Assembly (NCBI GenBank): GCA_002794775.1
Contig: NBAY01000002.1
Coordinates: forward strand, 1,488,001 to 1,552,000
DNA length: 64,000 nt
Direction of reading: 5' to 3'
DNA from: Porodaedalea pini
Lineage: Eukaryota > Basidiomycota > Agaricomycetes > Hymenochaetales > Hymenochaetaceae
Part shown: one piece after another, positions 45,237 to 55,864 of the stretch
How the letters are laid out: each line of letters opens with the position of its first letter
How positions within the stretch are numbered: the first letter of the stretch is position 1
Translations under genes and position numbers: made by a program
Notes under the pieces: generated by a model
Told to the model about the DNA's origin: nothing
Databases searched by the model: none
What the model saw: only the letters and a program-made list of their open reading frames with translations

Positions 45237-45510
45237 GAAGTGTCGGGAGGACTTTGAGGAAAGCGGCCTGCAGGACTCAGGAGGAGGATCTGCTGACTAA
45301 TAGACACGGACGCACGCGCCACCGCGTACGCGTCTCGCGCCTTCATCCTTTCCACCTCTTAAGCATTTCGCAGCACAGAGCACTTGCCTGGAAGCGTCTG
45401 CTCCTCGGTAGAGGTTAGCATATCTCACTAGGAACGACGTATAGGTGGATCCCTAAATAAAAGCTTCCCAACAAATTCGAAGCGCCTTGCATACGTGGGA
45501 CACAGCCGTC

Positions 45511-46755
45511 ATGTCCATGTCCTCTGAACTTTCTGAGAAGCTCGAGGTACTTTCTGTCTCATATACTGATGCTGAGAGAGAGTTAGCTTGCTAAATTGTG
45601 GTGGTATCTAGGCTTATCATGACAAAGTTGCCTCTAACGCGGAAAACGTGGTCTTCAAAATATTTCCGCAGAAGGTGCTGACAATCTGCTACTTTGCATA
45701 TATGATCCCCAAACTGACATTTTCTAGATATTGTACGTCTTTCACGCGTCTTTCATGCAGGACATCTCATATATCAACCTCATCCCAGAGACCTGCAAGA
45801 TCTGATTGATGCGAGCTCCGACCCATCCTCACCATTCCACCTCTCACATGCATCGACGTCGACTGATGCCACGGTGTACCCCGACCCTTCAAGAGAACAA
45901 CGTCAGGATTCGAAGAAGCGCAAAGTCACGGATGGAGGAAGTCGGACAGCTGTGTCTACGACCGAAAATGCCCGCTACGCCGAGGCAGTGCACACGAACA
46001 AGCACATTGAGAAAGTACATGCGCAACTGAAGAAGGAATGCGAGGAGCTGGCTCGACTTTGTGTGAGTCTTGATTCTCACATCACTGTACATGGGGGCTC
46101 AAGAAACCTTACTATAGGATGAAGTGTCAATATGGATCCAATTGACTATGCCTAAGTGAGCACCTCTTTTTGTTTTTCTTCTAGCATATTCGCTGATAGT
46201 TGCGCGTTCCAGGATTGAAGAGTAAGTGTTGTTCTTAAGATAAATTTTCTCTGACCCCAACTCCATCGATAGCGGAGATAACTTTGGTGTGGCTGTTCAA
46301 GAAGGTAAATTTATCACCGCGCCTTGTTATATTGTATTGACTCGCGACTCTAGAGGCGCTGGCGGAGTTGAACCGTTGTCAGCAGAGTGCGTATAACCTA
46401 CGAGACACCGCAAGGCAACACCATCAGAATAGGGCGAAGATTTGCTCCAAATTGATTAAGTATCCGAATGTCGAAGATTACCCGGTAGATAATCGGCTTC
46501 CCTCCATCAGTTATGTTCTGATACTGAACTTCTATCTAGCTGGCTCTCAAGGAGCACGATGAAAAAATACTGTACACTGCACGTTCTAATCTCTTCGATT
46601 TGCGAAACATCTATGCTGTTATGACGAACATCTTCCAGAAAAACATCGCGAAGGTATGGGGCACCAATTTTCATTTCAAGTAATCTACTCATAATGATAC
46701 CTTGTCACGCTAGATTCGTGCACCGAAGGGCAACAACTCCGTTGCGCTTTATTAA
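45511..46755 (+). CDS. Proteasome activator PA28 (REG gamma-type)
   Basis: Subunit of the ATP-independent 11S cap that opens the 20S proteasome. Start MSMSSELSEKLE at 45511. Then AYHDKVASNAENVVFKIFPQ, HPRDLQDLIDASSDPSSP, a basic nuclear-type stretch KKRK (near 45912), HIEKVHAQLKKECEELARLC, then the C-terminal PA28 domain: EVSIWIQLTMPK, IEDGDNFGV, YPNVEDY, FDLRNIYAVMTNIFQKNIAKI, ending in VALY. The C-terminal Tyr tail is what docks in the proteasome in the family. About six small exons; the junction near 45730-45780 is not resolved. It is absent from budding yeast but known in many filamentous fungi. The 3' end faces RRB1, 61 bp apart. Confidence 0.86.
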
Positions 46756-46816
46756 TTGCTCTTTGAACAAAATTACGCATGGCAGACATAGATTATATGT
46801 AAATCTAAGACAGACT

Positions 46817-48539
46817 CTACACAGATATAGTTTTGAAGATATTGAAACCGTCTAGTGCAGTGCTAATGACAGCTCCGGGAATCTGCGGATGCCAGTGCAC
46901 CTCCTTGACGTCCTTTTGGCCCTGATGTACGAACAGCAGCTGCGGCGGCACGTTGTCCTGGCTGCCATCCTCCATAGGTGTTCCACTCTCGTCATCGTCA
47001 TGTTCAACAGCCAAATCCCAAAGCGTTACCTGGTCGTCTGCACCAGAAGCAACGAAGATCGAGTCTTCCGACGGATGCCATTCGATTGCGGTGATAGGAG
47101 CTTTGTGCCACGTGAAAGATGCTACAGGGGACGGCGCTTGCGTCGTACTAGCATGCACACTGATCAGTCTCCGGTTCCGAATTGTACAAGCAGAAGTAGA
47201 AGGCTTACTTGGAGAGATTACGCAGATCCCACACCTTGATTCCGCCTTCGTCACCGCCCGACAGCAGCAGGTACGACGTGCTTCTGTTCCAGCTGATGAC
47301 ATTGACGTCGCTCTCGTGGGCAGGGGTGACAGCAAGCGCGTTTTTTCGGCTCTTCATCCTGATGTCCCAAATTCGAATGCTCTGATCGGCAGAACAGGAG
47401 GCGAAGACGGTTGGCTCAGCAGGACTCCATTGTAAGTCCTCTACGCTCGATGTATGCGAGGTAAAAGGCTGGGTTTGTGTGACGAATCCGGATTGCATGC
47501 TTGTGGTGAGGAAGATTTTAGAGTGAATGTCACCGGTGAGTAGACGGAGAACGGCTGGATTGGCGCTGTCGGCGGCCCAGTCCATTGCGAAACCCTCCGT
47601 GCGGCCGTGTGCGTTCACAGTGTATGCAGGTGTGCTAGTCCGCTTTTTGTCGAATGTATATCCGGGAACGTCGAGCGACTCGATGAGCGGCCGGACGTCC
47701 CAGATGTGCACTTTGCCTGTCTCCGACCACGATGCAGCGTAGTAGGAGGAAGAGACAGGAGGTAAAGGTGATGATGGAGGCAGGGGTTGTGCGCGCACTC
47801 GATTCACGCCGCCAAGGTGTGGTACAGAACGGTATTCAAGAACAGCGTCTTCGTCCAGGTTGTCCTCGTCCTCGTCATCATCAGAGTCGGACTCATCTGC
47901 AAAGAGGACACATCTATTATTCACCTGACTTTATAAAATGGACAAAAAAAAAACAATATTCACCACCGTCCTTTTGGGTCCGGTGTAACGAGGTCATTTT
48001 GTACACAGAAAGCTCGTTATTTTTTGCAGAGTCTGCCTGGGTGCCTGCGACGATGTATGCGGTAGCAGGATATCGCTGCCGCTCATCGCCCAAGTTGTCC
48101 CGCAGAACATCAAATGAAAGACACGGCCAATTGACATTCATTGAGTGTCGCATTTCATAGACTGAGTCGTCCGGTTCGAGGATTTCATCCTTCGCGAGAG
48201 CGTGCCTCCCTGGAATGTAGACGTCTTTTTGCTCGGGCTGCTGTTCTTCCGACTCCTCGATCGGCGGAAGCACGTCATCTACGTCCATGCCTGTAGAAAG
48301 CGATGGGCATAAGCTATGGACCCTCCGAGCGAGACAGGCTCACCTTCCTCGTCATTGTCTCCCTGCAACCCGTCCACGACGTCCTCGTCGCTCTCAACCT
48401 CGTCTTCCCAAGCGTCTTCGAATTCACCCATTTCAGGCGTGTCGACACCACTAGCTCTCCGCGTGCCATTCGAGGTAACTTTCGCGAATGCCTGCCCATC
48501 ACTCGAAGGGTGAAGCTCTGTCAGTGTACGTTTTGACAT
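46817..48539 (-). CDS. RRB1: Ribosome-assembly WD40 protein Rrb1/GRWD1
   Basis: A nucleolar histone-chaperone-like WD40 protein that escorts ribosomal protein L3 (uL3) in 60S assembly. ATG 48539 gives MSKRTLTELHPSSDGQ, followed by a very acidic N-terminus (EDAWEDEVESDEDVVD). The family signature follows: DVYIPGRHAL, EMRHSMNVNWPCLSFDVLRD, TAYIVAGTQ. A second acidic run (DESDSDDDEDEDNLDED) precedes WD repeats with YAASWSETGKVHIWDV, FASCSADQSIRIWDIR, LLLSGGDEGGIKVWDLRNL and FVASGADDQVTLWDLAVEHD. It ends near ISTALDGFNIFKTISV. At least four exons. Head-to-head with MGST3 over 682 bp. Confidence 0.93.
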
Positions 48540-49221
48540 GGCTGCAGGAGTTTTCCAGAAGTCGAGTTCTGACTTGAAAAATTGAATACATGCAGCACGT
48601 GGATTACTCTTTGAAGCGCGTCGATCATTTCAACGCTGCGCTGTGAGTTAATATTATATTGGTTACCTTGCGCAGTTGGGCCATCAGCGTCTTCGTGGGT
48701 ATTTTGTAAATCTGCTGAGTCTAGAGGCTTACAAACTGTACAAGCATGAATAAGCCTCTGACGAATGCCACGGAGGAAACTGCGCTCAAATGATCGAAGC
48801 GGTCATCGGGATGAGGCAGGCCTCGGATGATCGAACTTGACTGACGTGGCATTTCTTTTGACGTACGCGTCTGCCTTTCACAAGTTTCAGCAATGAGACA
48901 GCCCAGCTTGCAATTTGAGGGCGGGAAGCACAATACATGTATCGGTCTTGTTCACGCCGGAGCTAGCGCAAAGAGAAGGCTGTCTTCTGGCACTCTTCTT
49001 GCATCCATGTCTTTGCGAAGGATCTATGCTGCACCGCATGCGCCAAAAGCGACACGTTCATGTGAGAAAAGGAACTTGCACAGCAGCGCGGACGCCCATG
49101 GAATATTCGATCAGGATTAGTGACGCGTCGCTCAAGCCGGTTGCTGTTCATATGTATAAAAGGCGCATGGCCCTTCACAGGTCTCTCCCCAGAACACGAA
49201 CGCCCTCTTCTATCCCACACT
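48540..49221. other. Divergent intergenic region RRB1/MGST3
   Basis: 682 bp between two start codons on opposite strands, presumably both promoters. Short frames inside are not conserved-looking. GTATAAAAGG near 49155 is about 65 bp before the MGST3 ATG and is a plausible TATA box for it. Confidence 0.5.
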
Positions 49222-50017
49222 ATGCCTTCAATTCAAGTTCCCCAAGGGTATGTGTAGTCTCGCTATATGCGCTCAAATCTCATGGACCCCATTGACTTTG
49301 CAGTTTCTCCTATGTGCTCGCCACGGCCACATCGACCCTCTTCCTGAATATGTACCAGTGGGTGAACGTCGGAAACGCGCGCAAGGCTGCCGGCATCGCC
49401 TACCCTCAGCGTGAGTAGGATTCAATCATTATACATAGTCACTGACGGGTACCCTTGAAGTGTATGCCGAGAAGTCTGAGGCCGCTGCGTCCAAGGCTGC
49501 TTTGCGTTTCAACTGTGCCCAGCGTAAGTTCCACTCTTCAGTTGGACTGTGCGTAAAACGATGCTTATTTTGCACGTCTCGATCAGGTGCACACCAAAAC
49601 ACACTCGAGAGTGTCCCTCACGTCATTCTTAGGCAAGTCGATTCTCTCGCTCAGGAATCTGCAGAATAGCTAATGTCTCTGATCTTGTCAGCATCCTCTT
49701 GACCGGGTTGAAGTACCCTTACCTCAGTGCTGCGCTCGGCGGCACCTGGGTTGTAGGGAGGTTCCTGTACACGATCGGTTACTCCAGTGGCGACCCCGCT
49801 AAGGTATGCATGGTTACTGCCTTGATTCACTTTGTGATTTAATCTCATGATACGGCTTCCAGCGCAACTCTCGAGGTGGCTTCTTGGCCACTTTGGCTCT
49901 TTTTGGTCAGTGCATCTTCTAAGCTTCATTTGTTGACAATATATTTACTAGCACAAATTAGGCTTGATCGGGTCTACATCCTACACTGCATTCTCATTTG
50001 TGAAGGAGGGTCTGTAG
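49222..50017 (+). CDS. MGST3: Microsomal glutathione S-transferase 3 (MAPEG family)
   Basis: An integral membrane glutathione transferase/peroxidase of the endoplasmic reticulum. Exon 1 is 49222-49247 and exon 2 is 49304-49410. Further exons start near 49460 (YAEKSEAAASKAALRFNCAQ), 49588, 49692, 49861 and 49962, ending TAG 50015-50017. The product starts MPSIQVPQGFSYVLATATST and includes the MAPEG core RFNCAQRAHQNTLESVPHVI, then GLKYPYLSAALGGTWVVGRF and LYTIGYSSGDPAKRNSRGGF, about the usual 150 residues with four membrane spans. Intron 49633-49691 begins GC rather than GT (AG before, GCAAGT after), and only this choice keeps the conserved reading. Confidence 0.92.
49633..49691 (+). other. GC-AG intron in MGST3
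   Basis: 59-nt intron with donor AG|GCAAGT and acceptor TTGTCAG. Splicing joins codons for HVILSILLTG, matching the family. Confidence 0.75.
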
Positions 50018-50319
50018 ACTATTTCTTATAGTACTTCTAGTTTGTTTATACAATCTACTTTGTGAATACATCGTTATCCTTTCGTTCCTTTTGAATTGTG
50101 TGCGTGCTGGAAAGCAGGTTTGCAATTAGAGAGTGTGGCGGCGTTGTTTGATGTTTGCCGCTTGTGAGAGCCGGTTCCCAATTGATCCTGAGCTCTTTAC
50201 TTAGAAGGTCGAATGCCGGTGCTGTCGCTATACATATTCAATGACCACGGGCTCAGAACCTCGCCCTCCTCTCTTCCCCTCTGCTTTGCACGCACAATTC
50301 ATCGAGAGCACGTCTGACT

Positions 50320-52081
50320 ATGGCTAGTGGCAGCAGCGAGGCTCGCTTATTCCCAAGTACATCATCTCAGAGTGCCCTGTCTTCGTCTAGTACCGACCTT
50401 ACAATGACCCCCACGTCCACACCCCCGAGACCGTCGCTTTCGACGTCCCTCTCAGACTTCGCACTCTCCTCGAGCTCGTCGTCATCGTCTGCTGTGGATG
50501 ACTCGATGCAGTCCAAAGACGACACGACGCCTCTTTTGAAGCGGATACGGCGTCCTACGATCCACAGCCTGTGGCTGGGACTCGACCAGCGAGTCAATTC
50601 GCCGCTCGCCAACACCTTCACCCTTCCGCCATCGAGAACAGGTCTTAAGGGGAAGGAACGGTGCGTGGATGGTGACGGCGACGGGGAAGACCTCGAGGGC
50701 GGCTTTCGAGACAAAGACAGGATGACCACGGACAGCTCGTCGCCGTCCAGCGAATCGGATTTCACGACTCCCCCCATGCGACTTGACAATCCGCGCATGG
50801 AGGAGCTCGCGGAAAGGCCAAAGTCGTCCCCGATGGACATCTCACGCTCCGCGAGCCCTGCGTCCGCGTTGAAGCCGCCCGCTGATATACAAGATGCACC
50901 GGGCCCTTCGCAGACTTTCTCCAGGCGTTTGTCTCATCCCGTGAGCCTACCCATTAATCTATCTAGCAAATTTATCTTTATTGCAGCTAACAGCATTGCT
51001 TTATTTATTTAGCCCAAACCTGCTCGACTTCTTTCGTTACGAGCTGAGGCACATCCAGATGATATCGAAGTCAAACACGAGGCCCAGGTCCAGCGCTTGC
51101 TGGCTTCCTTCTCCGGCTTACCTCCAGGGTTGGGTCCCACTCGTTCGTCTCGCTCAGCATCCAATAGGGGACGCTACCCGGAAGAGGCAGTTGAAGACGA
51201 AGAGTTCCAGAGGGAGGAAACTCCCAGTGATGACGGCGAGGCTGAAGGCGATGCGCCGTCTGCGATGTTCAGCTACAAAGTCCCTACCAGCAGCGATCCC
51301 ATCAATATCACGAAACCATCTACGCCTGTTCCTAGTGTACTTGGGACTCCGGAAGATAGCCAAGGGGGCTTTAGAGGAATTTCGGAGAGTCCCAGCAATA
51401 TCATGGATATTGATATGGTACGTTTTTGCGATTAAGGCAGGCCACTAAATCATTCTCTGATCCATTTGTAATAGCCGATGTATGCCATAGGCTCTCCAGC
51501 GATGCCTCCGGTTGTCATCCCGCCACAACAGTGGCGCCAGACGCCTCCCCCGACTTCAGCTAGTAGTGCCGTCCGAACAGCCAAACGGAAATGTACGTTA
51601 GCACTCTCGTTTATATTTGACTAAAATATTAATGTGAGCAATAGATGAGGATCGTTTTGAGCCGTATGCCCCCTCGGCGAAGCGCCGTGCTGTATCGCCC
51701 TCAATATCCCACCTAAAGGAGCGGGACCTCGTTTCGCCCATCATCATCCCGCGCTCGCCGATTCTTAAACCTAGGAAGTCGTTCAGCCAGTCTCAAGCGA
51801 ACTCCACCACCTCGTCTCCTACCATCTCCAACTCATCGAACTATCTATATGGCAACGGAGGACCGTATCCGCTGCCTCTCCCGGGAAACGGACACCATAG
51901 ATCAAGCTCTTCGTCGTCAGTGGTGTCGTCACCAACTGTGCGGGCGTCAATGATTCTTGCGAGCCCTATTTTACGGCCTGTGCCACGTCTGGCAGCTGGA
52001 CTTAAAAGGGTTGGAGATGAGGAGAAGATTGTCGATGGGGCTGGGGAGAACTTGAAGGAGCTGAATATTGGTCGGAATTAA
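50320..52081 (+). CDS. Hypothetical Ser/Pro-rich protein
   Basis: I do not recognise it. ATG 50320 gives MASGSSEARLFPSTSSQSAL. Long Ser runs (near residues 50-60) and many SP/TP sites suggest a disordered, phosphorylated regulator. A more ordered-looking segment, TPLLKRIRRPTIHSLWLGLD, lies near residue 70. Introns: about 50941-51011, 51419-51475 and 51593-51644, all GT-AG. Later pieces include LLASFSGLPPGLGPTR, VVIPPQQWRQTPPPT, YEDRFEPYAPSAKRRAVSPS (basic, possible nuclear signal) and RSPILKPRKSF. It ends KELNIGRN at TAA 52079-52081. It lies in tandem between MGST3 and ADE5,7. Confidence 0.72.
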
Positions 52082-52359
52082 CTGTATAAAATTTCGTATT
52101 CATTTTGGTTTTTCTCTCGTAGCTTATGGTCCTATGATGTTTATACTCGCAGATTACGCGACACTCTCTCGGCATGTACATTATGCTCACGTAGATAGCA
52201 CACACGATTTACATATATACTTGTAAACTTACTTTCAATCTGTTATAAACCTCATTGGCTGCCGTTATCTGCGTCCTTATTTGGGTGGAGTTAATCGTTA
52301 TCTAGTCGAAGTGCAAAAATTAGCAGCTCCTTCACCAGCGCGACTCAGCGCATCTCCCC

Positions 52360-55146
52360 ATGGCCGATCAGCTCACGATCCTCGTCGTCGGCGCGGGTGG
52401 ACGCGAGCATGCCCTCTCTTGGAAGCTCTCGCAATCGCCTATCGTTGAGCGCATATTCGTCGCGCCAGGGAATGGAGGTACCGCGCAATTGGAGAAGACG
52501 ACCGACGTTGATGTCGCGACTGGCCCGGACTTCGCTGCACTTGTTGCATTTGCGGTTGAGAATAACGTATGCGTAGTTTTTTGATGTTGTAGATGCAGCT
52601 GAACGCAAAGCCATGTCAGGTCAACTTGGTAGTACCGGGACCGGAGCAGCCACTGGTAGATGGCATTGAATCTGCTTTCCGCAAGGGTACGTGGATCAGA
52701 CTATATGCTGTTCAAAAAGATATATAAAACATTTATTACAGTTGGCATTCCCGTCTTTGGTCCCTCTGCACGAGCGGCGAGGATGGAGGGCTCGAAGGCT
52801 TTCTCGAAGGACTTCATGGCACGACACAACATCCCCACCGCGAAGTACAGAACATTCTCCGCATCTCAATTCGATGAAGCCGTAGATTATGTCAAGACTT
52901 GCGGTTTCCAGACAGTGCTCAAGGCCGATGGGCTTGCTGGAGGAAAGGGTGTTCTCATTCCTGAGACAATTGATGAGGCGGTTTCTGGCTTGCGGGACAT
53001 TATGGTGTCGAATGTCTTTGGAGAAGCTGGTGAGTCTAAGACCAAAGTCTTCAGGGGCCTCTCTTGAATCATCTCCAGGTAGTCAGGTTGTCATCGAGGA
53101 GTACCTTACTGGACCCGAGTTGTCTATCCTTGCTTTCTCCGATGGGTACACTGTAGTCCCTCTTCCCGCAGCGCAGGACCACAAGCGTATCGGCGAGGGT
53201 GATACTGGTCCGAACACGGGTGGGATGGGTGCGTATGCACCAGCACCTGCTGCGACACCCCACGTTATGAAACGCATCATGAAGGAGACTCTTCAGCCAA
53301 CCATTGATGGTATGCGGCGCGAGGGCTTCCCCTTCGTCGGCATGCTCTTCACCGGGTTTATGGTCACGGAGTCAGGACCCAAGGTGCTCGAATACAATGT
53401 ACGCTTTGGTGACCCCGAGACAGAAGCTGTCTTGTTACTACTGGAGAGTGACCTGGCTTCGATTTTACTGGTATGTCTTAATGACTGTTCTTTATTTAAT
53501 ACGGCTGATGCTCGTAGGCATGTGCTGAACACCGGCTAGACTCGGTTGAGGTAAAGATCCGCTCTGGCTTCGCTGCTTCGATCGTGCTTGCGTCCCAAGG
53601 TTACCCGGGAACTTATACCAAGGGCAAGGTCATCCAGATCGGTGACGTGCCTTCAGGTACTTTTATTATTTATCTCTGTCCCTAGCAACTTCATCTATTA
53701 TGTATTCAAGGTGTCCAGGTCTTTCATGCTGGGACCTCACAAAAGGATGGCAGCATCGTCTCGTCAGGTGGACGTGTCCTTGTCGTCTCCTCAGTGGCGC
53801 CTTCAGTCAAAGAGGCGGTTAACCTCGCATACGAGGCCGTCGGGAAAATCTCCTTCGAGGGAGCAACTTATAGAAAAGACGTCGCATATCGGTATGTTCG
53901 TCTCATCTCGATACTCGAAACGGCTTGCTGACTGTCTGTAAACACAGCGCGCTTCGAGCTGGAGCAGGTCCGAGCAAGCAGGGCCTCACATATGCATCGG
54001 CAGGTGTATCGGTTGACGCTGGAAACGCCTTTGTCGATGCTATCAAGCCGTTTGTCAAGGCTACTCGACGGCCGGGATCTGATGCTGCCATCGGTGGCTT
54101 CGGGGGGACGTTTGATCTAAAGCCATTAGGCTTCAAGGATCCGGTGCTCGTCAGCGGGACTGACGGTGTTGGTACGAAGCTTCGTGTGGCCATGGATTCG
54201 GGCATTCATCGCTATGTCGGTCAGTTAAAACATACATTTGAATCTGACGTTGCTGGTACAGGCGTTAAAACAGAATCTAAATAGGCATTGACCTTGTCGC
54301 GATGTCCGTGAACGATCTGATCGTACAAGGCGCCGAGCCGCTTTACTTCCTGGATTACTTCGCCTGCAGCCGTCTTGATATACCGATCGCGACTGAAGTC
54401 GTCAAGGGCATAGCAGAGGGCTGCATCGAGGCGGGCTGCGCGCTCATCGGCGGCGAGACTGCTGAGATGCCCGGCATGTATCACGGCGGTTCGTCGGTTT
54501 CACTATTTGATGCTATTAAAGTTAGCTCAGTCTCTATGATACAGGCGACTACGACCTCGCAGGCTTCGCCGTCGGCGCCGTCGAGCGCTCCCTACTCCTC
54601 CCCCGGCCGGACATCGCAGCAGGCGACGTCCTCCTCGGCCTCCCCTCCTCAGGCCTGCATTCCAACGGCTTCTCCCTCGTGCGCAAGATCATCGCACTCT
54701 CAGGGCTCGCCTACAGCTCCCCCTGCCCCTGGGATCCACAAACAACGCTCGGCGCAGCACTCCTCACGCCGACGCGTCTATACGTGAAGACACTGCTCCC
54801 GGCGCTGCGCGCGGGCGGCGTGAAGGGCCTTGCGCATATCACTGGCGGTGGGTTTACGGAGAACGTCCCGCGCGTGATCCCCGCGGGACTCGGATGCACG
54901 ATCGACGTATCGCGCTGGGCGCTCCCGCCTGTGTTCCGCTTCCTGATGCAGGAAGGCGACGTCACGCCGCGGGAGATGTGTCGCACATTTAACTGCGGAG
55001 TCGGTATGGTGCTCGTTGTCGCACGCGGGGACGTGGAGTCCGTCGTGCGCACCTTTCACGACAGCGGCGAGCCGACGGTGTATGAGATCGGGGAAGTCGT
55101 CACTGGGAAGGGCGTCGAGCTTAAGGGTCTAAATACCTGGGCGTGA
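52360..55146 (+). CDS. ADE5,7: Bifunctional GAR synthetase / AIR synthetase (purine biosynthesis)
   Basis: It catalyses steps 2 and 5 of de novo purine synthesis in the cytosol: phosphoribosylamine plus glycine plus ATP to GAR, and FGAM to AIR. ATG 52360 gives [20 protein letters not shown]. The GARS half has [26 protein letters not shown] (ATP-grasp), [15 protein letters not shown] and [16 protein letters not shown] linker leads to the AIRS half with [95 protein letters not shown] and FNCGVGMVL. It ends [12 protein letters not shown]. About eight introns. The GARS-AIRS fusion is usual in fungi. All catalytic signatures are present, so it looks functional. Confidence 0.96.
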
Positions 55147-55864
55147 GATGTATGTCCATATGTATATACACTCACTCAAAGTTTCGTGCGTAAAAGGCCT
55201 TGTAAATACTTTTAGACAATGCTACACTATCATATGGATGGAGAGACGATATTGATGCTTAAAGATTTTTTTACCTGCTTAGATAACGAGAGAGGATAAC
55301 GAAAAGAGAAGAGAAGAGAAGAGAAAGAAAAACAAAACGCAACCGATGTAACAACAAAGCAGCGGCCAAAAAATGTGATGGGCATGACGTGAAGATAAAA
55401 GGGGTGAAACTATATGCAGATGGAAGTAGAAGTGGAAGAGGGGGAAAATTGTATGTGCCGTCAGGAGAGGTGATTATGCGAGTGAATTGGAAGATATGGC
55501 GGGGGCAAAAAATGAATAAGGAAAGAAAGGAGAAAAGAAAGAAGGAAAGCTAAATAATGGATGAGATTATGATCTATACCCAAGAAAAGATCGGGAAGAA
55601 TTGCCAAATGACCGAGGCGAATGTAACAGATATGACAGCAGCGTGAAAAACAGCGCGGAGATGGAAAGAGACTGCAGACGGACACGTCCTAAATACGAAA
55701 GGGGAAAAAAAGCAAGATCACATAGAAAAAAGATCAGTCAGAGACGGTGCAGGAGAAATCAAGAAAGCGGCCAGCGTCAGCGTCCATGAATGGGGGAACC
55801 GACCGACGCGTATCGTATAGTAAATGGAAAGGGGGGAGGCAGAAGGACTGAACCGCGTTGACGT
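55147..55864. repeat. Convergent 3' region, purine-rich with GAGAA microsatellite
   Basis: 718 bp between the ADE5,7 and ANK-CCCH stop codons. A run of AGAAGAGAAGAGAAGAGAAAG lies near 55306-55328 and A/G-rich sequence continues to 55760. No gene seen. Confidence 0.6.
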
